Shown: piece after piece, positions 24,505-31,656 of the stretch
Numbering within the stretch: the stretch's first letter is position 1
Layout of the letters: every line of letters starts with the position of its first letter
NCBI GenBank assembly: GCA_903885555.1
Contig: CAISIV010000297.1
Location: 1-41,745, forward strand
Reading direction: 5' to 3'
Source: an uncultured Hyphomicrobiales bacterium
GTDB taxonomy: Bacteria; Pseudomonadota; Alphaproteobacteria; Rhizobiales; Xanthobacteraceae
Length of the DNA: 41,745 nucleotides
Translations under genes and position numbers: made by a program
Notes under the pieces: generated by a model
Told to the model about the DNA's origin: nothing
The model's input: only the letters and a program-made list of their open reading frames with translations
Database searches by the model: none

Positions 24505-25770
24505 CTAGAGCCAATCAGGCATGCGATCCAAGGCGATCAATTGGTCAACTTCGAGGCGCGGTCGGACAAGGGCCCATTCGGCGCCTTTGACCAGGACTTC
24601 CGGCACCAGAGCGCGGGTGTTGTAGGTGCCGGCCTGCACCGCGCCGTAAGCTCCCGCTGTCATAACCGCCAGGAGCGCGCCGGGCGCAGGTTCCGGCATA
24701 TCCCTATCAAGGGCAAGAAAGTCGCCGCTTTCGCACACCGGTCCGACCACATCGGCCTTGATGCGGCGTCCTGACGCGGGCTTCTCCGCGACCGGCCAGA
24801 CCTGATGGTAGGCCTCGTACAATGTCGGCCGGATCAGATCGTTCATCGCGGCATCGACCACGACGAAGTTCTTTGCCTCGCCGTGCTTCACGAACAGCAC
24901 GCGCGTGACCAGGATACCGGCATTGCCGACGATCAGACGGCCGGGTTCGAAGATCAGGCGGCAGTCGAGATCGCGCGTCGCGCGCTTGACCACATCGGCA
25001 TAAGCATCCGGTAACGGCGGCGGCTCGTTGTCGTCACGATAGGGAATGCCAAGCCCGCCGCCGAGATCGACGTGCGAGATCGTGTGCCCGTCGCCGCGCA
25101 AAGTGCGGACGAATTCGGCGAGCAGCGTGAAGGCATTGCCGAACGGATCGAGGTCGGTGATCTGGCTGCCGATGTGCATATCGACACCGGCGACCTTGAG
25201 GCCGGGCAATTTGGCGGCGTTGGCATAAACTTCGCGCGCGCGGCTGATCGGAATGCCAAACTTGTTCTCGGCCTTGCCGGTGGCAATCTTGTGATGGGTC
25301 TTGGCATCGACATCCGGATTGACGCGCACGGAGATATGCGCGGTCTTGCCCTTCGCCGTCGCGACCTGCGACAGCAATTCGAGTTCGGGTTCGGATTCGA
25401 CGTTGATGCAGAGAATGCCTTCGTCGATCGCCAGCGCCATTTCGGCCGTGGTCTTGCCGAGGCCGGAGAACATGATCTTGTCGGCGGGAATACCGGCGGC
25501 GCGCGCGCGCTTGAGCTCGCCGCCCGACACGACGTCGGCGCCGGCGCCGAGCTTCGCCAGCGTCTTGATGACCGCCTGGTTGGAATTCGCCTTCATGGCG
25601 TAACAGACCAGCGCGTTCACATCGGCGAAGGCGGCCGCGAAGACGCTGTAGTGCCGCTCCAGCGTCGCCGTCGAATAGCAATAGAACGGCGTGCCGACTT
25701 GCGCCGCGAGCGTATCGAGACTGACCGCCTCGGCGTGCAGCACGCCGTTGCGATAAGCGAAGTGATGCAT
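24505..25770 (-). CDS. lysA: Diaminopimelate decarboxylase
   Basis: A 421-residue fold-type III PLP enzyme that decarboxylates meso-diaminopimelate to lysine, the last step of the pathway. The PLP lysine is K60 in CYAMKANSNQ. Further blocks are GADVVSGGELKRA, KIMFSGLGKT, HISVRVNPDVDA, MHIGSQITDLDPF, HVDLGGGLGIPY (phosphate-binding), FEPGRLIVGNAG, the catalytic-site GPVCESGDFLALDR and GAYGAVQAGTYNTR. Length is normal. GGATA precedes the ATG. It follows lptM by 21 bp and precedes the TIGR02302 gene, a neighbourhood I recall as widespread in the order. Confidence 0.96.
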   Translation of the reverse strand: MHHFAYRNGVLHAEAVSLDTLAAQVGTPFYCYSTATLERHYSVFAAAFADVNALVCYAMKANSNQAVIKTLAKLGAGADVVSGGELKRARAAGIPADKIMFSGLGKTTAEMALAIDEGILCINVESEPELELLSQVATAKGKTAHISVRVNPDVDAKTHHKIATGKAENKFGIPISRAREVYANAAKLPGLKVAGVDMHIGSQITDLDPFGNAFTLLAEFVRTLRGDGHTISHVDLGGGLGIPYRDDNEPPPLPDAYADVVKRATRDLDCRLIFEPGRLIVGNAGILVTRVLFVKHGEAKNFVVVDAAMNDLIRPTLYEAYHQVWPVAEKPASGRRIKADVVGPVCESGDFLALDRDMPEPAPGALLAVMTAGAYGAVQAGTYNTRALVPEVLVKGAEWALVRPRLEVDQLIALDRMPDWL

Positions 25771-25791
25771 GTTGGTATCCGCCGGGGCGCG

Positions 25792-26061
25792 CTAGTTCAG
25801 AATATTGTCGAGGAAAATGCGTTTGTTCGGACCGGCCGGCGCGACCGCGCGGCTGGCGCCGCCTTCCCGGGTCTGGCCGGGGGGCGCCACAAACACGTCA
25901 CTCGTCACCGGCGTATCGGAAGGAGCAGGCGCGCTGGCCATCGAGGCGCCGGGCGGCGGATCGAGCGGACCTTTGCGGCCGCAGCCTGCCAGCGTCAGCG
26001 CCGCGACAGCGACACCAACCAGGGCCAAACGAGAGAAAGGACGGTCGCGAAATAGGGACAA
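25792..26061 (-). CDS. lptM: LptM-like small lipoprotein
   Basis: An 89-residue predicted lipoprotein. A hydrophobic segment ends in the lipobox LAGC, and the mature start CGRKGPLDPPPG is the hallmark of the LptM (formerly YifL) family, which helps the LptDE lipopolysaccharide translocon mature in enterobacteria. The C-terminal half is Ala/Pro-rich, ending in a NKRIFLDNILN motif often seen in rhizobial members. I prefer the TTG at 26061, seven nt after AGGAG, to the ATG at 26088. It sits directly upstream of lysA, as lptM does in many proteobacteria. Confidence 0.85.
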   Translation of the reverse strand: MSLFRDRPFSRLALVGVAVAALTLAGCGRKGPLDPPPGASMASAPAPSDTPVTSDVFVAPPGQTREGGASRAVAPAGPNKRIFLDNILN

Positions 26062-26124
26062 GCGGAGAACTCCTGATATGGCGGCCATCCTAGCAAAGCC
26101 GGGATAAAAGGCGAAATCGGGTCA

Positions 26125-26385
26125 TCACTCAGGCGCCTCAGGCGGTTGGCGCCCGGCAAGACGGCGCGACGGCGCAGGAATGCCGTGAAGCCGCTCGCGT
26201 TGAGCTTCGAGCCAGGTCAGGCGCTTGAAGGCCAGCTTGCGATCGTTCGAATTGCTGCCGTGCTCGAAGCGCCACTCGGCGCCGGAAACAAGCAATTCAA
26301 GCTGCGAAAGGGTGAGCTTTTCGGCCTCGGCGTCGGTATTGGCGCCGCCCTTGAGCCGGCCCATTTTCGGTTCCTTCACCGCCAC
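26125..26385 (-). CDS. Small conserved-looking protein of unknown function
   Basis: An 86-residue basic, hydrophilic protein without signal or membrane segment. Residues 20-68 (EAEKLTLSQLELLVSGAEWRFEHGSNSNDRKLAFKRLTWLEAQRERL) should form two amphipathic helices with a Trp in each. I recognise no family. It begins 1 bp after the argH stop, using GTG (ATG at 26364 is an alternative), and precedes lptM by 63 bp, so it is in the argH-lptM-lysA operon. Being placed so tightly between known genes supports it as a real gene. Confidence 0.7.
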   Translation of the reverse strand: MAVKEPKMGRLKGGANTDAEAEKLTLSQLELLVSGAEWRFEHGSNSNDRKLAFKRLTWLEAQRERLHGIPAPSRRLAGRQPPEAPE

Positions 26386-26386
26386 G

Positions 26387-27778
26387 TCAGGCCTTCTCTT
26401 TTTCCAGTCGCTTGAGCCATTTCTTGGCCTGCGCCTTGACGTTCTTCGGCGCGGTGCCGCCGTAGCTGATGCGGCTCTTCACGGATTTGTCGACCGACAG
26501 CACGGTGAAGACGGCCTCGGTGATTCGCGGCTCGACCGCCTGCATATCGGCAAGCGGCAGCCTGTGCAGCGCGACGTTGGCTGCGGATGCCTTGGCGACG
26601 ATCTGACCTGTGATGTGATGCGCCTCGCGGAACGGAATGTTGAGCGTGCGCACAAGCCAGTCAGCCAAGTCGGTCGCGGTGGCATAGCCTTCGCCGGCGG
26701 CCTTCTTCATGCGCGTGGCGTCAGGCTCCATGTCGGCGACCATGCCTTCCATCGCCGCGATCGACAGCGTCAGAGCCTCGAGCGCGTCGATCGCGCCCTC
26801 TTTGTCTTCCTGCATGTCCTTGGCGTAAGCGAGCGGCAGGCCTTTCATCACAATCATCATCGCGGTCAATGAACCGATGATGCGGCCGGTCTTGGCGCGC
26901 ACCAGTTCGGCGGCGTCCGGATTGCGCTTCTGCGGCATGATCGAGGAGCCGGTGGTGAACTTGTCCGACAGCTTCACCAGCGCGGTCAGCGGCGAGGTCC
27001 AGATCACGATTTCCTCGGCAAACCGCGACAAATGCACCGACGTGATCGACGCCGCCGCTAAAGTCTCCATGACGAAATCGCGATCGGATACGCCGTCGAG
27101 CGAATTCGCCATCGGCCGGTCGAAGCCGAGCGCCTTGGCCGTCATGTCGCGATCAAGCGGAAACGACGTGCCGGCGAGTGCGCCGGAACCGAGCGGGGAT
27201 TCATTGAGCCGCTTGCGCGCGTCCGCGAAACGGCCGCGGTCGCGCGACGCCATCTCGACGTAAGCGAGCAGATGATGCCCGAAGGTTACCGGCTGCGCTG
27301 TTTGCAGATGCGTAAAGCCGGGCATCACAGTGCCGGCATGCTCCAGCGCCTTGGTGGCGAGCGTCTTCTGGAACGCAACGAGCGCGGCATCGATGGCGTC
27401 GATCTCGTCGCGCATCCACAGCCGGAAGTCGGTCGCGACCTGATCGTTGCGCGAACGTGCGGTGTGCAGGCGTCCGGACGGCTCGCCGATCAGTTCGGAC
27501 AGCCGGCCCTCCACGTTCATGTGGATGTCTTCGAGCGCCGGTTTGAACGTGAATTTCTTGTCGGTGATTTCTGACAGGATCGTGTCTAGACCGTGAGCGA
27601 TCTTTTTCGCATCGTTGGCCGTAATGATGCCTTGCTTGGCAAGCATGTCGGCATGAGCCTTGGACGCGGCGATATCCTGGCGGTAAAGAGCCTTGTCGAA
27701 ATCGATGGAGACGTTGATCTCCTGCATGATAGCGCCGGGACCTGACGCAAACCGCCCGCCCCACATTTTATTGCTCAT
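26387..27778 (-). CDS. argH: Argininosuccinate lyase
   Basis: A 463-residue enzyme cleaving argininosuccinate to arginine and fumarate, the final arginine step; cytosolic homotetramer of the fumarase/aspartase superfamily. Diagnostic segments are [10 protein letters not shown] at the N-terminus, [53 protein letters not shown] and the superfamily signature [18 protein letters not shown]. The ATG at 27778 gives the standard N-terminus; the frame stays open to 28546 but the extension is antisense to tlpA and has no lyase sequence. It is divergent from tlpA with only 27 bp between start codons. Confidence 0.96.
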   Translation of the reverse strand: MSNKMWGGRFASGPGAIMQEINVSIDFDKALYRQDIAASKAHADMLAKQGIITANDAKKIAHGLDTILSEITDKKFTFKPALEDIHMNVEGRLSELIGEPSGRLHTARSRNDQVATDFRLWMRDEIDAIDAALVAFQKTLATKALEHAGTVMPGFTHLQTAQPVTFGHHLLAYVEMASRDRGRFADARKRLNESPLGSGALAGTSFPLDRDMTAKALGFDRPMANSLDGVSDRDFVMETLAAASITSVHLSRFAEEIVIWTSPLTALVKLSDKFTTGSSIMPQKRNPDAAELVRAKTGRIIGSLTAMMIVMKGLPLAYAKDMQEDKEGAIDALEALTLSIAAMEGMVADMEPDATRMKKAAGEGYATATDLADWLVRTLNIPFREAHHITGQIVAKASAANVALHRLPLADMQAVEPRITEAVFTVLSVDKSVKSRISYGGTAPKNVKAQAKKWLKRLEKEKA

Positions 27779-27805
27779 GACGTCTCTACCGAGGTTCTGC
27801 CGACC

Positions 27806-28474
27806 ATGACCGACCAGCCTTCGTCCAGCTTCGCCAAAAAGCGTCTCGCCTTGATCCTGGCGGGTGGCGTGGCCGGCGTCGTCGTCGGACTGGCGGGGGT
27901 ATACGGGATTGCGACCCTGACTCGCAATGCAGGGGCCGACGCGGCCGACGCCGCCTGTAAACCGGCCATGGAATTGGCCCGAAAAGTGGCGCCTTTTGCC
28001 AAGGGCGAGGTCGCCGCGGTCAATATCGCCACCGCCCCCCTGAAGGTGCCGGACCTCGCCTTCCAGGACATTTCCGGCAAGCCGCTGACCCTGCAGAACT
28101 GGCGCGGCCGCACCGTTCTTCTCAATCTGTGGGCGACCTGGTGCGTGCCCTGCCGCAAGGAAATGCCCTCGCTCGACGCCTTGCAGGCCCGGCTCGGCGG
28201 CCCCGGCTTCGAGGTGGTGACGATCAATATCGACACCCGCGACGCCGAGAAGCCAAAGACCTGGCTGAAGGAAGTGGGCGTCAACAAGCTCGCTTATTAC
28301 GCCGATCCGGCCGCCAAGACTTTCCAGGATCTCAAGGCCGTCGGCCGCGCTTTCGGCATGCCGACCACGCTGCTGATCAGCCCGGAAGGCTGCGAGATTG
28401 GCACCATTGCCGGGCCCGCCGAATGGGCGAGCGACGACGCCATCAAGCTGATCGAAGCCGCGCTTAAGCGGTGA
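27806..28474 (+). CDS. tlpA: Thiol:disulfide interchange protein TlpA
   Basis: A 222-residue membrane-anchored periplasmic thioredoxin. One TM anchor spans about residues 14-38 ([24 protein letters not shown]). The thioredoxin-like domain has the active site WCVPC (Cys113, Cys116) after LLNLWAT, the cis-proline in GMPTTLLI, and an extra Cys pair (Cys51 in DAACKP and a Cys in EGCEIG) that may form the second disulfide known in Bradyrhizobium TlpA. TlpA reduces copper-site cysteines during cytochrome oxidase assembly. The SCO protein at 37646-38242 could be a partner. It is divergent from argH. Confidence 0.93.
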   Translation: MTDQPSSSFAKKRLALILAGGVAGVVVGLAGVYGIATLTRNAGADAADAACKPAMELARKVAPFAKGEVAAVNIATAPLKVPDLAFQDISGKPLTLQNWRGRTVLLNLWATWCVPCRKEMPSLDALQARLGGPGFEVVTINIDTRDAEKPKTWLKEVGVNKLAYYADPAAKTFQDLKAVGRAFGMPTTLLISPEGCEIGTIAGPAEWASDDAIKLIEAALKR

Positions 28475-28506
28475 TGTTGATCCAGGCGGCGCTCGGAAAG
28501 TAGTTT

Positions 28507-29001
28507 CTAGCCGCGATACGGTCCGCCGGGCACGCCCCATCCCCAAATCGGCATCGGCGCCGTTTCATCCGCCGTAGTGTCGGGGCTTGAATTGATCACC
28601 GCGAGCCTGGTGCCCCATTCGAGATACGCAACGAAAGCGGAGCGAAATTCCGGATCGTTAGGTAATCCCGCCGTGTCCGCCACATCGAGCATTAATCCGA
28701 CCCAGCGACGCCGTTGGCCCTCTGTGAGCTTGCGGCCGATGTGATGGCGTATCATGGCAGCGTGTGCGCCGGGCTCGCCATGCGCGTCACTCCAGGACTT
28801 CGGACCGCCGAAGACTTCGCCGATAAAGCCGGCGACCTGGCGCGGATGATCCGGCGCCATACCGGCAAATACCGGGGCCAACAAATCGTCGGCCTTCACT
28901 TTGTCATAAAAGATTTGCGTGAGGCGCTCGAGCGCCGGCGTACCGCCGGCCCATTCAAATAACGTTTGGACGCCATTCGGCGCTGGTTTGACGTCGGTCA
29001 T
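28507..29001 (-). CDS. Group II truncated haemoglobin
   Basis: A 164-residue protein with a group II 2/2 globin domain at about residues 10-135. Visible features are [23 protein letters not shown] with Tyr at the B10 position, [16 protein letters not shown], the proximal-His region [23 protein letters not shown], with Trp at the G8 position typical of the group. Such globins bind oxygen or NO and are linked to oxidative or nitrosative stress. A short Pro/Trp/Gly-rich tail ([11 protein letters not shown]) follows. It converges on tlpA and lies 42 bp downstream of a YjfB-like gene. Confidence 0.9.
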   Translation of the reverse strand: MTDVKPAPNGVQTLFEWAGGTPALERLTQIFYDKVKADDLLAPVFAGMAPDHPRQVAGFIGEVFGGPKSWSDAHGEPGAHAAMIRHHIGRKLTEGQRRRWVGLMLDVADTAGLPNDPEFRSAFVAYLEWGTRLAVINSSPDTTADETAPMPIWGWGVPGGPYRG

Positions 29002-29043
29002 TTGTCAGATTTGTGCGCCCGGCACGCGAACCGCAAGACCGGC

Positions 29044-29244
29044 TTAAGCGCTGATATTGACGTTTTGTCCGACGCCGGGAGCCTGGTTCGCGAGGCTGTC
29101 AAGATTCTGCGAAGCCTTTTCGACGAGGTCGGCAACGGCACTTGCCGCAGACGCGTTCATTTTCAGCATAATGGCTGCGAGCGACATTTGGGTGTCGGCT
29201 GCTTGGGCGCCGACCATCGTCTGAGCAACTGCTGACACTGACAT
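29044..29244 (-). CDS. YjfB-like putative motility protein
   Basis: A 66-residue hydrophilic, Ala/Ser-rich helical protein with the spacing of YjfB-type putative motility proteins (PF14070): AADTQMSLAAIMLKMNASAASAVADLVEKAS, then a short tail NQAPGVGQNVNISA resembling the family's NIDIRV-like end. The family name comes from weak association with flagellar genes; none is nearby. The ATG abuts a perfect hairpin, CCCCTA-GTTT-TAGGGG, whose right arm is the only purine-rich candidate ribosome binding site. Codon use looks ordinary for the window. Confidence 0.65.
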   Translation of the reverse strand: MSVSAVAQTMVGAQAADTQMSLAAIMLKMNASAASAVADLVEKASQNLDSLANQAPGVGQNVNISA

Positions 29245-29260
29245 CCCCTAAAACTAGGGG
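29245..29260 (-). promoter_or_regulatory. Perfect hairpin abutting the YjfB-like start codon
   Basis: On the minus strand CCCCTA-GTTT-TAGGGG (6-bp stem, 4-nt loop) ends exactly one base before the ATG at 29244. The AGGGG arm would be paired in the folded mRNA, so initiation may be controlled or the true start may lie further in. The stem is seen; control is inferred. Confidence 0.4.
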
Positions 29261-29296
29261 CTCTTCCTCAACGAAACATAAACGATGCGAAGGCCC

Positions 29297-29324
29297 TTGA
29301 CGGGCGGGCCAGCATCTCTATACT
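29297..29324 (+). promoter_or_regulatory. Promoter of the ArsR-led operon
   Basis: TTGACG (29297-29302), a 16-bp spacer and TATACT (29319-29324) form one of the best consensus promoters in the window. The -10 box ends 7 bp before the arsR-type ATG at 29332, so transcription should begin at or next to the start codon. There is no ribosome binding site, consistent with a leaderless mRNA. Confidence 0.75.
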
Positions 29325-29325
29325 T

Positions 29326-29337
29326 AACCAAATGGTT
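29326..29337. promoter_or_regulatory. Putative ArsR-family autoregulatory operator
   Basis: AACCA-AA-TGGTT is an inverted repeat overlapping the predicted transcription start and the ATG itself, directly downstream of the -10 box. A bound repressor would block initiation. The 5-bp arms are short, so chance is possible; location is the main support. Confidence 0.45.
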
Positions 29338-29763
29338 TACTATTACAAACCCGATCTCGACCGCACTTTCGCGGCTCTCGCCGACCCCACACGGCGCGCA
29401 TTGCTGGCGCGCCTCAGTGAGGTGGACACCGTTTCGATCAGCGAACTCGCCAAACCTTTCGCGATGTCGCTGCCGGCGGTGATGAAACATCTCGACGTCC
29501 TCTCGGACGCCGGCCTCGTCATTCGCAACAAGACCGGCCGCACCGTCGCGTGCCGCCTGCGCGCCGAACCGATGGAACAGGCCAACGAGTGGCTCAATCG
29601 GTATCAGCGCTTCTGGACCGAACGTCTCGATCAACTCACCGCATTTCTGGAGGAAGATTCATGTCCACCGCAGCCGCCGTCAAACCAAGCCTCACCATCA
29701 AGCGACGCTTCAAGGCCGCGCCCGAAAAAGTCTACGCTGCCTGGATCGATCCGGCGAAAATGA
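29332..29763 (+). CDS. ArsR family winged-helix regulator
   Basis: A 143-residue regulator. The winged helix (residues 8-95) is DLDRTFAALADPTRRALLARLSEVDTVSISELAKPFAMSLPAVMKHLDVLSDAGLVIRNKTGRTVACRL. It lacks the ELCVC metal site, so it belongs to the non-metal ArsR branch commonly paired with SRPBCC (AHSA1) genes. Residues 98-110 (EQANEWLNRYQRFW...RLDQLTAFLEED) are the usual end. Residues 111-143 (Pro/Ser/Arg-rich) are read from a different frame of the next gene and look like an extension after loss of an original stop. First gene of an operon with SRPBCC, VOC, DUF899 and MAPEG genes. Confidence 0.9.
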   Translation: MVYYYKPDLDRTFAALADPTRRALLARLSEVDTVSISELAKPFAMSLPAVMKHLDVLSDAGLVIRNKTGRTVACRLRAEPMEQANEWLNRYQRFWTERLDQLTAFLEEDSCPPQPPSNQASPSSDASRPRPKKSTLPGSIRRK

Positions 29764-30107
29764 GCCGCTGGCTCGGACCGCCCAACGTCATCAAAGTAAA
29801 TGTGACGGCGGATGTTGCCGTCGGCGGGCGCTACGCGATCCAGATGATCGTGCCGGACGACGAGCACAATGTCAGCGGCGTGTACCGCGAGGTCGTGCCG
29901 AACCGGAAGCTTGTCTTCACCTGGGCCTGGCGCTCGACGCCCGAACGCGAGTCGCTTGTCACGGTCACCTTCACACCGGAAGGCGACGGCACACTAATGA
30001 CGCTGCATCACGAACAGTTCTTCGACGAAGCCGCGCGCGACAGCCACGAGAAGGGCTGGAGCGTCATCGTCGAACGGCTCGACGCGCTGTTCGCATCGGA
30101 CAACTGA
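29661..30107 (+). CDS. SRPBCC (AHSA1-like) domain protein
   Basis: A 148-residue START/Bet v1-fold protein of the AHSA1 branch: SLTIKRRFKAAPEKVYAAWIDPAKMSRWLGPP at the N-terminus, VGGRYAIQMIV, GVYREVVPNRKLVFTWAW, and the closing helix HEKGWSVIVERLDALF. These proteins have a hydrophobic ligand pocket; family members next to ArsR regulators often lack known ligands. GGAGGAAGATTC precedes the ATG at 29661. The gene overlaps the 3' end of the arsR-type gene by 103 bp in another frame. Confidence 0.9.
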   Translation: MSTAAAVKPSLTIKRRFKAAPEKVYAAWIDPAKMSRWLGPPNVIKVNVTADVAVGGRYAIQMIVPDDEHNVSGVYREVVPNRKLVFTWAWRSTPERESLVTVTFTPEGDGTLMTLHHEQFFDEAARDSHEKGWSVIVERLDALFASDN

Positions 30108-30119
30108 AGGAGAAACAAA

Positions 30120-30497
30120 ATGACCGCACACGGACATTTCCACTGGAACGAGCTCGTCACCCGCGACGTTGAAAAGGCGAAGAAGTTCTACGCTGGCACC
30201 GTCGGCTGGACGTTCGACGCCATGCCGATGCCGGACGGCACCTACTGGGTGGCCAAAATGGGCGACGCCTTCGTCGGCGGCCTCTTCCCGATTGCCGGCC
30301 CGCAGTGGGAAGGCGTCCCCGAACACTGGATGTCGTATCTCGCGGTCGACGACGTCGATGCCCGCGTCGAGAAAGCGCAGTCGGCCGGCGCCAAATTGAT
30401 GCGGCCCGCTTTCGACATTCCCGGGGTCGGCCGCATCGCCATCCTGACCGAACCCGGCGGCGCCGGAGTCGGCTGGATCACCCCTGTCCCACGTTAG
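30120..30497 (+). CDS. VOC (glyoxalase/bleomycin resistance) family protein
   Basis: A 125-residue VOC-superfamily protein with two beta-alpha-beta modules. Features are HFHWNELVTRDVEKAKKFYAGTVGWTFD, a central GDAFVGGLFPI, and WMSYLAVDDVDARVEKAQSAGAKLMRPAFDIPGVGRIAILTEPGGAGVGWI. The His in the first strand and Glu in LTEPGGA are candidate metal ligands. Members include glyoxalases, dioxygenases and binding proteins; no substrate can be assigned. AAGGAGAA precedes the ATG. It follows the SRPBCC gene by 12 bp. Confidence 0.9.
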   Translation: MTAHGHFHWNELVTRDVEKAKKFYAGTVGWTFDAMPMPDGTYWVAKMGDAFVGGLFPIAGPQWEGVPEHWMSYLAVDDVDARVEKAQSAGAKLMRPAFDIPGVGRIAILTEPGGAGVGWITPVPR

Positions 30498-30513
30498 TCA
30501 CGGAGTAATCGTC

Positions 30514-31245
30514 ATGCAGCACACCGTCGTCTCGCAGGACCAATGGCTCGCCGCACGCAAGACGCTGCTCGCCAAGGAAAAGGAATTCACCAAGGCACGC
30601 GACGCATTGAGCGCGGAGCGCCGCGCGATGCCGTGGGTGAAGGTCGACAAGAACTACGTCTTCGAGGGGCCGAACGGTCGCCAGACCCTCGCCGGCCTCT
30701 TTGACGGCAAGAGCCAGCTCATCGTCTATCACTTCATGCTGGCGCCAGGCTGGGGCGAAGGCTGCAAGAGCTGTTCGTACCTCGCCGATCACTTCGACGG
30801 CGCTATCCCGCATCTTGTACAGCGCGACGTCACGATGCTGGCCGTGTCCCGCGCGCCGTTGAATGAGATCGATGCCTACAAAAGCCGCATGGGCTGGAAG
30901 TTCAAATGGGTGTCGTCGAACGGCAACGACTTCAATTACGATTTCAAGGTCTCATTCCCAGACGACGAAGTCGGCAAGCAAGGCATCTATAATTTCGGCA
31001 CGACGAAGGTATACGGCGAGGAAATGCCGGGCATCAGCGTCTTCATCAAGAACAAGGCTGGCGAGGTGTTCCGTACCTATTCCGCTTACGCCCGGGGTCT
31101 CGATATCATCGTCGGCACCTACAATCTTCTCGACATGGCGCCAAAAGGCCGTGATGAATCGGACCTGCCGTTTACAATGTCCTGGGTAAAACGTCACGAT
31201 GAGTACGAGCAGGCGCCGGCCATCGCTAAGTCCTGCTGCGGCTGA
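30514..31245 (+). CDS. DUF899 family thioredoxin-like protein
   Basis: A 243-residue DUF899 protein. Typical segments are the N-terminal LAARKTLLAKEKEFTKARDALSAERRAMPWVKVDKNYVFEGPNG, then IVYHFMLAPGWGEGCKSCSYLADHFDG with a thioredoxin-like CKSC motif, VTMLAVSRAPL, and YNFGTTKVYGEEMPGISVFIKN. The fold is predicted to be thioredoxin-like, so a thiol-dependent reduction or detoxification role is plausible but not established. A GGAG site precedes the ATG. Two adjacent cysteines end the protein (SCCG). Confidence 0.92.
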   Translation: MQHTVVSQDQWLAARKTLLAKEKEFTKARDALSAERRAMPWVKVDKNYVFEGPNGRQTLAGLFDGKSQLIVYHFMLAPGWGEGCKSCSYLADHFDGAIPHLVQRDVTMLAVSRAPLNEIDAYKSRMGWKFKWVSSNGNDFNYDFKVSFPDDEVGKQGIYNFGTTKVYGEEMPGISVFIKNKAGEVFRTYSAYARGLDIIVGTYNLLDMAPKGRDESDLPFTMSWVKRHDEYEQAPAIAKSCCG

Positions 31246-31265
31246 TTTTCAAACAGGGGGATACA

Positions 31266-31652
31266 ATGCCGCTATCGGTCACCGCACTCTACGCTGCGAT
31301 CCTTGCACTTATTATTCTCGCGCTCGGCATCAACGTCACGGTTCATCGCGTCAAGCTCAAGGTATCGTTGGGTGACGGCGGCAATCCTGTCATGCTGCGC
31401 ATGATGCGGCTACACGGCAACGCCATCGAGTATCTACCGCTCGCACTCGTCCTGATGGCCCTCTACGAACTCAACGGCGGCTGGCACTGGGCGCTGCACG
31501 TCGTCGGCATCGCACTGATCGTCGGGCGCCTGATCCAGACCTGGGCGATGTGGAGCACGGATATTCCCGCTCCCGGACGCGGCATCGGACAAACCACGAC
31601 GTGGCTGTCCATTGCCGTACTGGCACTGCTGAATTTATGGAAGCTGATCTGA
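31266..31652 (+). CDS. MAPEG family membrane protein
   Basis: A 128-residue membrane protein with four predicted helices (about residues 4-25, 55-70, 77-95, 108-127) and the MAPEG motif region NPVMLRMMRLHGNAIEYLPLALVLMALYELNGG, including the conserved Arg, Asn and Glu. MAPEG proteins include membrane glutathione transferases and peroxidases. Last gene of the ArsR-led operon; GGGGGAT precedes the ATG. The preceding VOC and DUF899 genes suit a shared electrophile or peroxide response, which is inference. Confidence 0.9.
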   Translation: MPLSVTALYAAILALIILALGINVTVHRVKLKVSLGDGGNPVMLRMMRLHGNAIEYLPLALVLMALYELNGGWHWALHVVGIALIVGRLIQTWAMWSTDIPAPGRGIGQTTTWLSIAVLALLNLWKLI

Positions 31653-31656
31653 CGCG

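Noticed and set aside
27779-28546. 256-codon N-terminal extension of argH
   Set aside because: It is antisense to tlpA and has no lyase sequence; the ATG at 27778 gives the standard N-terminus.
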